Source: Streptomyces cinerochromogenes (lineage in GTDB: Bacteria > Actinomycetota > Actinomycetes > Streptomycetales > Streptomycetaceae). Taken from it: a DNA stretch of 64,000 bases. This document shows positions 25,567 to 32,965 of this stretch, one piece after another. A model generated the notes under the pieces. It saw only the letters and a list, made by a program, of their open reading frames with translations. It was not told the DNA's origin and made no database searches. Positions within the stretch are counted from its first letter, which is position 1, and each line of letters begins with the position of its first letter. The translations under genes and the position numbers were made by a program. Location: positions 124,001 through 188,000 of the forward strand of contig NZ_BMRM01000003.1 in assembly GCF_014648635.1 (NCBI RefSeq), given 5' to 3'.

Positions 25567-26492
25567 GCATCCGCGTCAGCCACGTCCACGGCGAGCACCT
25601 CGCGGTCGAGGCGTCCGACGGCACCGAGATCCTCCGTTACGTCTACCGCCCCGACCCCGACCCCTTCGAGTCCCGCAAGCCGTACGCCCACCCCGTGCGC
25701 ACGCTCGCCGGCCGCACCGTCACCGGGTACCGGCCGAGCGACCACCGCTGGCACAAGGGCCTGCAGATGACGGCCAGTCACCTGTCCGGGCAGAACTTCT
25801 GGGGCGGCAACTGCTATGTCCACGGCCAGGGCTACCTGCCGCTGCCCGACCGGGTCGGATCCATGCGCCACGACGGGTTCACCGCGCTCGCGGCCGAGGA
25901 CGAGCGGCTCGCCTTCACCGAGGAGCTGACCTGGGTCGAGAACGGCGGGCAGGAGTGGGCCCGCGAGGAGCGCGGGATCCAGGTCCACTCGGTCGACGTC
26001 GGGGCCGGCGCCTGGGCGCTGGACTGGTCGATCCGGCTCACCAACATCCGTGCCGCACCACTGGTGTTCGGCTCCCCGACCACCGCGGGCCGGGAACTGG
26101 CCGGATACACCGGCCTGCAGTGGCGCGGGCCGCGCGACTTCACCGGCGGCCGGGTCCTCGCCCCCGGTACCGAGGACGCGGGCGCCGAGGAGCTCATGGG
26201 CACGCAAGGGCCCTGGCTGGCCTTCACCTCCGAGCACGACGACGTCGACGGGCACTCGACCCTCGTCTTCGCGCACGCGCCGGAGAACCTGGACGAGACG
26301 TCCGCGATCCACGCCTCCCACTGGTTCGTGCGCAGCGAACCCATCCCCACGGTCGCGTTCTCCTGGGCGTTCTTCGAGGAGTTCACGCTGGAACCGGGGG
26401 AGTCCTACGGCTACCGCTACCGGGTGGTGATCGCCGACGGGGACTGGGACCGCGACCGGATCGCCGCCCACCTGGAGGGCCTGCCGTGGTGA
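25563..26492 (+). CDS. PmoA family protein (DUF6807)
   Basis: 309-residue beta-rich protein of the family annotated PmoA (named for a supposed methane-oxidation gene; no such activity is implied). Typical segments are ILRYVYRPDPDPFESRKPY, DHRWHKGLQMTAS, NFWGGNCYV and WLAFTSEHDDVDG. These proteins are usually encoded beside Gfo/Idh dehydrogenases in sugar-acid or polysaccharide loci, as here. The start overlaps the dehydrogenase stop. A degraded cupin gene follows directly. Confidence 0.9.
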   Translation: MSIRVSHVHGEHLAVEASDGTEILRYVYRPDPDPFESRKPYAHPVRTLAGRTVTGYRPSDHRWHKGLQMTASHLSGQNFWGGNCYVHGQGYLPLPDRVGSMRHDGFTALAAEDERLAFTEELTWVENGGQEWAREERGIQVHSVDVGAGAWALDWSIRLTNIRAAPLVFGSPTTAGRELAGYTGLQWRGPRDFTGGRVLAPGTEDAGAEELMGTQGPWLAFTSEHDDVDGHSTLVFAHAPENLDETSAIHASHWFVRSEPIPTVAFSWAFFEEFTLEPGESYGYRYRVVIADGDWDRDRIAAHLEGLPW

Positions 26493-26695
26493 GGGAGCCA
26501 CAGAGCGCGCTGCCCCGCCCGCTGCCCGGCGCCGTCGGCCTGTCCCACCTCACCGCCTACGAGGCCGCGCCCACCCGGCTCGGCGGCTTCGGCATGTGCG
26601 GGCGCCGGGACGAGTACGCGCTGCCGGGGACGACACTGCCGTACCACGCCGACCGGCCCCCGGGCACGGCGGACCTCGGCGGCGTGGAACGGTGA
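26486..26695 (+). pseudogene. Internally deleted cupin gene remnant
   Basis: A 69-codon frame starts within the 3' end of the PmoA gene. It joins PGAVGLSHLTAYEA, which resembles the N-terminus of the cupin that often accompanies Gfo/Idh-PmoA operons, directly to a short C-terminal piece (GMCGRRDEYALPGTTLPYH). The whole His-containing cupin barrel is absent. I infer an internal deletion of a roughly 250-codon gene. Family recognition is from memory and only moderately secure. It could still be translated as a short peptide. Confidence 0.5.
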
Positions 26696-26717
26696 ACGCC
26701 GGAGACGGCCGCGGTCG

Positions 26718-29700
26718 TCACAGCAGCTCCGGCTCGAAGTCCCAGTACGGGCGGTGGCGGGCGCGGGCGGCGGCGGTACGCGGGTGCCGGACGCCCAGCG
26801 CGCCCTCCAGGTCGCGCAGCGCCGTCCGCTCCAGTCCGTCGGCGTCCTGCCGCCGCACGAGGACGCGCAGATCGGCGACGTGGGCGACGCGGGCCGACAG
26901 GGTGAGCGGGTGGACGCGGCCGAGGGCCTCGGCGGCGCGGGTCACGGTCTGCTCGCTGAGCGCGGCCGCGCCCTCGGCGTCACCGACGCTGTTGCGCAGG
27001 CCGGAGGCGTTGAGTGCGCAGCCGAGGGTGTACGGGTGGCTCTCCCCGAGGGCCGCGGTCAGGTCGGACAGGGCCTGCTCGATCAGGGCGTGCGCGGCGC
27101 CCCGCCGGCCCGTCTGCGCCAGGATCAGGGCGTGGTTGGCCCGGACACCCGCGAGGAACGGATGCTCCGCGGGCAGCAGTTGCCCGTACCCGGACATGAC
27201 CGACTCACTGGTGTCCAAGGCCCCGGCGAGATCACCCCTCTCCCTGGCGAGACAGCTCCGGCCGGCGGTGAAGGCCAGGGTGGCGGGGTGCTCCGTACCG
27301 AGCCTGTCGCCGGCCGCCTGGACCACGCGGTCCAGCAGCTGCCGGGCCCCGGTGTGATCCCCGCTGTGGTGGCGGCACAGGGCGAGGTTGTACTCCGCCC
27401 ACAGCGTCTGAGGATGGTCGGCGCCCAGCACCTCCCGGTGTTCGCGCGCGCTGTCCTCCTGCGTGGACTCGGCGTCCTGGTACCGGCCCAGCAGGCGCAG
27501 GTCGGTCGCGTACGCGATGTGGGCGGACAGCGTCAACGGATGGCCGCGCCGCAGCTGTTGCCGCCGCCCCTCCAGTGAGTCGCGGTCGCTCTCCCACGCC
27601 TCCTTGTAGCGGCCCAGCAGCCGCAGGCAGGAACCCAGACCGCTGAGCACGTGCAGGGTCCGTGACTCCAGCGGACCGAGCTGGGCGCGGTGGCTGCCGT
27701 ACACCCACTGGCACAGCTCCAGCGCCTCCTGCCAGCGGCCCAGGGCGCGCAGGTCCGCGGAGAGGTCCTCGGTCGCCCGCAGGTGATAAGGATCCGGCAG
27801 GCCGCGCTCCGCACGCAGCTGCTCCCTGGCCGCGCGGTCCATCGCGTGGACGCGCTCGTACCGGCCGCAGGCGCGCAGCAGGCTGGTGGCGGCGTGGAGG
27901 AGGTCCCACACCCACGGATGCGACGCGCCCAGCAGTTCCCGCACGTTGTCCAGGGCACGCTGCGCGAGCGAGGCCCCCGACTCGTACACGCCGGCGAGAT
28001 ACAGGTACTGGAGGCAGTTGAGCCGCAGCTCCTGCACCCGGACGTCCGAGACGTTGCTCAGCACGCCGGCATCCTCCAGGTGGGGGACGATCTCGGCGTA
28101 GGTGTCCCAGAGACGGGTCTCCGCGGGCTTGCGGGGGTCGGCGGCGGTCAGCGCCCGGCGCACCGCGCTGCCGAACTCCAGCCGGTCCGCCTCGGACATG
28201 TTCCCGCGTACGAGACGGTGCACCACGGGGTGCAGATACACCCAGTCGCCGTAGGACGGTCGGTCCTCGGCCGCCGCGTCGGGCGAGATCAGGCGTATGA
28301 CGGAGGCCTGGTGCAGGCCGTCGGCCGCCACAGTCCACAGCAGGGGGTCGCCGAGGAGCGCGGCGAGCCGCTTGGACAGGGCGCCGACCGGCATCTCCCG
28401 CAGCAGCCGTACGGGGATGCGGCCGGGCGCGAAGAACGCGAAGAGCTGCAACAGGTCCACCGACTCCGGGACGGTCTCGCGGAGCTTGTCCAGCTGGACC
28501 GCCCAGGCGGCCTGGAAGGGGAGCGGGTAGTCGGCGGAGATCAGGGCCACGTCGCGGTCGAGGCCCTGGTGCCTCTGGGAGAGGTAGTCGTCCACGGAGA
28601 CGTCCGAGGCGTCGAGCCAGCCCGCGACCTGGTCCAGCAGCAGCGGCAGGCCCTCCAGGGCCTCGGCCAGCCGATGCGCGTCCGCCATGGTCAGCCCCGG
28701 GGCGCGGCGCCGGACGAGGGCCACCGACTCCTCCTGGTCGAGGACCGGGACCTCGAGCAGTTCGCTCCGGTGGTGACCCCACCCGGGACTGCGGGAGGTG
28801 ATGAGTACGTGTCCGGGGCCGGTGGGCACCAGGTCCCCGATGCCTTCGGGTTCGTCCGCGCCGTCCAGGACCAGCAGCCACCGCGAGTACGGCGTCCCCC
28901 GGCGCAGCGCGCCCCGCACCGCGCGCAGCCGCTCGTCGTACCCGGGGCCGGCGGACAGGCCGAGCGGCTGCGCGAGTTCGGCCAGCCGGTGCCGAGTCCC
29001 CGCCCGGCTCTCGGCGTTGATCCACCACACGGCGTCGTACTCGGATCCGAACCGGTGCACGTACTCGGTGGCGAGCTGGGTCTTGCCGACTCCCAGCATG
29101 CCGTAGAGGGTCACCACGCCGGTGTGGGGGCCGCCGCCCGTCAGCAGCCGGTGCGTCGCGTCCAGCAGAGCCTCACGGCCGGTGAACCGGGTGTTGCGGC
29201 GCGGCACGTCGTGCACGGGGGGCGACGCGGCGGGAGCCTCGGACGGAGCACCGGGCACGGGAGCCGGAATGTCCGGCGGGTTGTCCGCCCCGTCACCGCT
29301 GGCGGGGGAGTTGTCCGCCGCGTTGTCCGCCCTGTTGTACGAGGGGATGTCCGCGGCGAGGCCCGTGAGGAGGTTCACGAGGAGGATCCTGGCGTTGTCC
29401 GTGGGGGTCGCTATGGGGGTGTCCGTGGTGCTGTCGAGGCGTAGTTCGTCGGCGAGGCGGTCCAGGCGGTCCGCGCCGCCGTCCAGGTACCGGGCGGCCT
29501 TGGCCAGCGCCTGGTCGATGTCCCCGGCGTCGGCGTCCAGGCGGTCGTGCCCGTTCGGCTCCGGTGCGACGACGACAGGGAGCGGTCCGCCCTGGGCGGC
29601 GGCCGCGTGACGGCGCAGCAGTTCCAGCTCGGCGGTGAGCGCGCGGACCTGGTCGGCGGCCTCCTCGGCTAGGCGGTCCGCACGCCGGCGCTCGTCTCTG

Positions 29701-30353
29701 GCGCGCTCCAGCTCGTGCTCGGCCTTGCGGCGCTGCTCCTCACTGCGCTCCAGGCGCTCGTGCACCTCCCGCACGAGAGGCTGCGTGACATCACCGCGCA
29801 GCCGGCCCTGCTCGGAGGTGAGTGTCTCGATGTCGCGCTGGAGCTTGTCCACCATCGCCAGCAGCAGCAGCACCATCTGGTTGGCGTTGTTGCGCTCCCG
29901 CTCCAGCTCGGCGACCCGCTCCATGGCGCGTAACAGCTTGTCCGAGACCGCGAGGGAATGCCGCTGCACGACGATCAGTTCGCCCGCGATGTCCCCGTCA
30001 CCGGCGGGCGCGGACTGCTGGTGCGGCTGCTGATGCGGCACCTGACCGCTCCTGACGGCCCGCGCCTGTTCCAGCAGACGCTGCCGCCCGGCGGCGTCGG
30101 CCGAGCACACGTCGGCGACCGCCTCCACGAAGTCGTTGTCCAGGCCGACGCCGGCCAGCCGGTCCGCCACGGTGGTCCGGCTCGGCACTCGCCCGGTGGT
30201 GAAGTGCTCGGGCGTCAGCTGCTCCCGCAGATCGTCGACCCGCAGGTTCGCGCCGTCCAGCCAGTCGCGCAGCAACCGTGCCAGGGCGTCGGCCTGCCGG
30301 TCCGGGCCCTTCAGGGGCCCCCACGGCCGGGTGCGTCGGCGTCCCTCGACCAA
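26718..30353 (-). CDS. fxsT: FxsT-like NB-ARC/TPR regulator (FxSxx-COOH system type), contains a TTA codon
   Basis: About 1211 residues. Region 1-70 resembles an XRE-like helix-turn-helix module (RQADALARLLRDWL to VADRLAGVGLD). Residues about 125-270 form a long coiled coil. An NB-ARC/STAND NTPase follows with P-loop GMLGVGKTQLA at 418-428, Walker B WLLVLDGAD and VLITSRS. The C-terminal 450 residues are TPR repeats (repeated LGxxHPxTL) ending in WDFEPELL, as in FxsT. The start is taken as TTG 30353 because GAGGAG lies 7 bases upstream. Codon 141 is TTA (29931-29933), the only in-frame TTA noticed in the window, implying bldA control. No FxsA peptide or FxsB radical-SAM gene is nearby. Confidence 0.85.
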   Translation of the reverse strand: MVEGRRRTRPWGPLKGPDRQADALARLLRDWLDGANLRVDDLREQLTPEHFTTGRVPSRTTVADRLAGVGLDNDFVEAVADVCSADAAGRQRLLEQARAVRSGQVPHQQPHQQSAPAGDGDIAGELIVVQRHSLAVSDKLLRAMERVAELERERNNANQMVLLLLAMVDKLQRDIETLTSEQGRLRGDVTQPLVREVHERLERSEEQRRKAEHELERARDERRRADRLAEEAADQVRALTAELELLRRHAAAAQGGPLPVVVAPEPNGHDRLDADAGDIDQALAKAARYLDGGADRLDRLADELRLDSTTDTPIATPTDNARILLVNLLTGLAADIPSYNRADNAADNSPASGDGADNPPDIPAPVPGAPSEAPAASPPVHDVPRRNTRFTGREALLDATHRLLTGGGPHTGVVTLYGMLGVGKTQLATEYVHRFGSEYDAVWWINAESRAGTRHRLAELAQPLGLSAGPGYDERLRAVRGALRRGTPYSRWLLVLDGADEPEGIGDLVPTGPGHVLITSRSPGWGHHRSELLEVPVLDQEESVALVRRRAPGLTMADAHRLAEALEGLPLLLDQVAGWLDASDVSVDDYLSQRHQGLDRDVALISADYPLPFQAAWAVQLDKLRETVPESVDLLQLFAFFAPGRIPVRLLREMPVGALSKRLAALLGDPLLWTVAADGLHQASVIRLISPDAAAEDRPSYGDWVYLHPVVHRLVRGNMSEADRLEFGSAVRRALTAADPRKPAETRLWDTYAEIVPHLEDAGVLSNVSDVRVQELRLNCLQYLYLAGVYESGASLAQRALDNVRELLGASHPWVWDLLHAATSLLRACGRYERVHAMDRAAREQLRAERGLPDPYHLRATEDLSADLRALGRWQEALELCQWVYGSHRAQLGPLESRTLHVLSGLGSCLRLLGRYKEAWESDRDSLEGRRQQLRRGHPLTLSAHIAYATDLRLLGRYQDAESTQEDSAREHREVLGADHPQTLWAEYNLALCRHHSGDHTGARQLLDRVVQAAGDRLGTEHPATLAFTAGRSCLARERGDLAGALDTSESVMSGYGQLLPAEHPFLAGVRANHALILAQTGRRGAAHALIEQALSDLTAALGESHPYTLGCALNASGLRNSVGDAEGAAALSEQTVTRAAEALGRVHPLTLSARVAHVADLRVLVRRQDADGLERTALRDLEGALGVRHPRTAAARARHRPYWDFEPELL

Positions 30354-30388
30354 CGTGCAGCTCCTCGACTCCCGTGACGGCACGAGGA

Positions 30389-30466
30389 CTTGTCCGCCTG
30401 GTGCGCGCCGTGACCGTGCCTTGTCCGTGCCTCGTCCCGCCTTGTCCGGCCGGGCGGCCGGACAAG
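30389..30466. promoter_or_regulatory. CTTGTCC repeat array and palindrome between fxsT and the small divergent gene
   Basis: CTTGTCC occurs at 30389, 30420 and 30441, spaced 31 and 21 bp. The last copy is the left arm of a perfect 11-bp inverted repeat (30441-30451 with 30456-30466, loop GGGC). The spacing is helically phased, as for a cooperative DNA-binding protein. Confidence 0.5.
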
Positions 30467-30574
30467 TAGACCACTCCGTCCCGGCAGCCGCAGCCTGGTC
30501 GGCACATCCCGTCGCCGCGTTCCGGTGCCTCTCCGGCATGCGGTGGAGCCCGTCCCCCGAAGGAGACCGTACCG

Positions 30575-30787
30575 ATGCCCGACCTCCTGCGGCACGCCGC
30601 CGAACTCCTGGCGCACGGACTGCTGACCGAGCTGCCCGCCCAGCTGGTCACCGCGGCCGTCGTCACCGGCACGGCGGGAGCGGTGCGCGCCTGGCGCAAG
30701 CGCCGCGCGGGCCGTCCCGAGCAGCCGGCCGTCCGCGACGACGGCGACCGCGCCCCCACCGGCGGCCCCGGGGACGGCCCGGCCTGA
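30575..30787 (+). CDS. Small protein with one hydrophobic/amphipathic helix, divergent from fxsT
   Basis: 70 residues, family not recognised. Residues 5-38 are hydrophobic or amphipathic (LLRHAAELLAHGLLTELPAQ followed by LVTAAVVTGTAGAV), then a basic patch WRKRRAGR and a disordered acidic Pro/Gly tail. This suggests membrane association with a cytoplasmic basic end. GAAGGAG is well placed before the ATG. It is divergent from fxsT across a 221-bp region with a repeat array; a functional link is plausible but unproven. It lacks an FxSxx C-terminus, so it is not FxsA. Confidence 0.6.
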   Translation: MPDLLRHAAELLAHGLLTELPAQLVTAAVVTGTAGAVRAWRKRRAGRPEQPAVRDDGDRAPTGGPGDGPA

Positions 30788-30808
30788 ACCGGCCGGTGTG
30801 CCCTCCCG

Positions 30809-32764
30809 TCAGGGCAGCGCCCGGCACAGCAGGGCCGCGGGGCCGGGGCCGCTGCCCACGCGGGTGGTGAAGGCGACCCCGGCGGCGTACTCGGCCGTCC
30901 CGCACTGGCCCTTGTAGGCGCCGTACGCGAAGTCCCCGCCGGCCGGGTCGGCGGGGCGGTTGTCGGACCGGTCGAACCAGACCGTGCGTCCCGCACCCGC
31001 CAGCCCGGCCCGGGCCGGTGCGCACAGCGCCGCCGACACGCGTGCGCCGCGCAGGCTGTACCCGATGAGGAACTCCCCTGCCGGACACTGGTACTTGGTG
31101 TAGCCGGACGCCCAGTCGCCGCCGGCCGGCACGTACCGCTCGTCGGTGACGACCGTCTGGCGCGCGTCCGCGGCCCGCAGGTCACCGGTACCGGCGTCGG
31201 TGCACAGGGCGCGCCCGCCGGTGTGGCCCAGCCCGGCCAGTCGCGTGCCGTCGGGGCAGGCGGCCTTGAACGCTCCCGGGTCCCAGTCTCCCGTGCCGCG
31301 CACGCGAAGTGACGCCACCGCGTCGCCGTGGTCGGTGCTGAGCATGCGCCAGAGCGGAACGGACGCCACGGGGCCGGTCCTGCCCGGCGCGGTCATCAGG
31401 CGCTGCCATGCGGTGGCGCGCCAGTCGCCGGGGTCGAGGACGCCCGAGCGGTGCCCGGCGCTGTCGTAGCGCAGCAGAGCCCAGTCGTCGTGGCCCTCGA
31501 AGCCGACCAGCGGCCAGAACGCGAAGTCGGCGTCGTGCTCGGCGAAGTAGTCGACGACGGTGCCGAACCAGGCCCGGGCCGCCGGGGCCGTCTCGTTCGC
31601 ACCGATGCCGAACTCGCTCACCCAGACGGGCGCGGTGTGGTGCCGGCCGCCCTCCTCCACGAAGAACGCCTCGTCGTCCAGGGCCGCGGCCAGCTCCGTG
31701 GGGGAAAGGTCCTGGTAGCGCGGGTCGTGGGTCTCCCCGATGCCGGTGGCGCCGCTGTGGTGCGGGCCGGTGTAGCCGTAGAAGTGGGCGGAGTAGACCA
31801 GCTTGCGGGGGTCCACCAGGGTGTGCGAGAGGGTGCGGGCGGGCGTGAGCACGGGTCGTCCGTGCGGGAGGCCGTCGACGGGCACACCGGTCCAGTTGAT
31901 GCCCTCGATCACGATGAGGAGGCGCGGGTCGCCCTCGGTGAGGATGCGGTCGGCGGCCAGCTGGGCCGCGCCGTACCAGTCGTGGTCGTCGCCCAGACCC
32001 CAGTTGGGGTCGTCCAGTACGTCGCGCCGGACCTCGTTGTACAGGTCGGCGCCGACCACGCCCGGGACGGAGGCGTAGCGGCGGGCCATGAACACCCAGT
32101 CGTCCGCCCACCGCGCGGTGGACCGCCCGCTGTTCCACCGTTCGTTGCCGTCGATGCCGCAGCACCACCGGGAGGTGTTGGTGTGGTTGTTGAGGACCAC
32201 GGCGAACCCGCTCCGGCTGAGCGCGTCGACCACGGCGTCGTAGACCTCCAGCGGTGTCCTGCCGCGGAGTTGGGGATTGGCCGCCACGGCGCTGTCCGGT
32301 ACGGGCGCCGTGCTGTGGACCATCTCGCCGGAGAACGGCAGCCGTATGGTGTTGATCCCCAACCGGTGGAAGTCGTCCAGGAGTTGGCCGATCGGGACCC
32401 GGTCGAGGCCGAGGGGTATGCCGTGGGAGTCCTGCCCGGCGTGGTGGTTCGCCGGGTCGGCGGCACTGCCGGTGCCCGTCCACGAGCCCTGCGCGCCGTC
32501 CCAGTTGGCGCCCTTCAGCCGGAAGCGGTTGCCCTGGGCGTCGACGACGTACCGTCCCCGGGTGGACAGCGGAGGGGACCAGGTGGCCTGGTCCGCCGTG
32601 TCGGCGGCGGCCCGGGCGGTGGCGGTGCGCGGGGGTACGGCGGCGGAGGCGGCGGTGGCCGTGGTGGCCCATGCGGCCGTGGTCGCCGTGGTCGCCGTGG
32701 TGGTCGTGAGCAGGAGGCCCGCGGCGGTGGCGGCGAGCCGCAGCACGGCTGGTGGCATCGGCAT
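30809..32764 (-). CDS. Secreted GH5-type glycoside hydrolase with C-terminal Cys-containing domain
   Basis: 651-residue predicted exo-enzyme. A Sec signal peptide (PMPPAVLRLAATAAGLLLTT) is followed by an Ala/Thr-rich linker. The catalytic barrel (about 60-440) has VVDAQGNRFRLKGANWDG, acid/base E244 in DLYNEVR and nucleophile E384 in WVSEFG. The remaining 200 residues hold paired-Cys repeats (AACPDGTRLAGLGH, YQCPAGEFLIGYS, GQCGTAEYAAGVA), probably a carbohydrate- or wall-binding domain. ATG 32764 is chosen because the signal peptide begins there; the Shine-Dalgarno (AAGGG) is weak. Clan GH-A is clear; cellulase versus mannanase or glucanase is not. Confidence 0.85.
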   Translation of the reverse strand: MPMPPAVLRLAATAAGLLLTTTTATTATTAAWATTATAASAAVPPRTATARAAADTADQATWSPPLSTRGRYVVDAQGNRFRLKGANWDGAQGSWTGTGSAADPANHHAGQDSHGIPLGLDRVPIGQLLDDFHRLGINTIRLPFSGEMVHSTAPVPDSAVAANPQLRGRTPLEVYDAVVDALSRSGFAVVLNNHTNTSRWCCGIDGNERWNSGRSTARWADDWVFMARRYASVPGVVGADLYNEVRRDVLDDPNWGLGDDHDWYGAAQLAADRILTEGDPRLLIVIEGINWTGVPVDGLPHGRPVLTPARTLSHTLVDPRKLVYSAHFYGYTGPHHSGATGIGETHDPRYQDLSPTELAAALDDEAFFVEEGGRHHTAPVWVSEFGIGANETAPAARAWFGTVVDYFAEHDADFAFWPLVGFEGHDDWALLRYDSAGHRSGVLDPGDWRATAWQRLMTAPGRTGPVASVPLWRMLSTDHGDAVASLRVRGTGDWDPGAFKAACPDGTRLAGLGHTGGRALCTDAGTGDLRAADARQTVVTDERYVPAGGDWASGYTKYQCPAGEFLIGYSLRGARVSAALCAPARAGLAGAGRTVWFDRSDNRPADPAGGDFAYGAYKGQCGTAEYAAGVAFTTRVGSGPGPAALLCRALP

Positions 32765-32965
32765 GAGGGCAGCCCTTGGGGTCGGAGGCGGGGGAAGCCG
32801 GGCGGCACCCCGCCCGGCCGGGCGACGGTGCCGCCGGGCCGTGCGGGGTGTGCACCACCGTGCACCGTGCAGGAAAAGAGTGGGAGGGTCCATACCTACG
32901 ACGGGCCGCCCCAAGGGATCCTCCCCGGTGAGCGGACCGTGGTGGGCGCGCGGAGCGGACGGTGG

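Noticed and set aside
30575..30787. FxsA peptide gene (FxSxx-COOH) beside fxsT
   Set aside because: The C-terminus is DGPA; the FxSxx pattern is absent and no radical-SAM gene follows.
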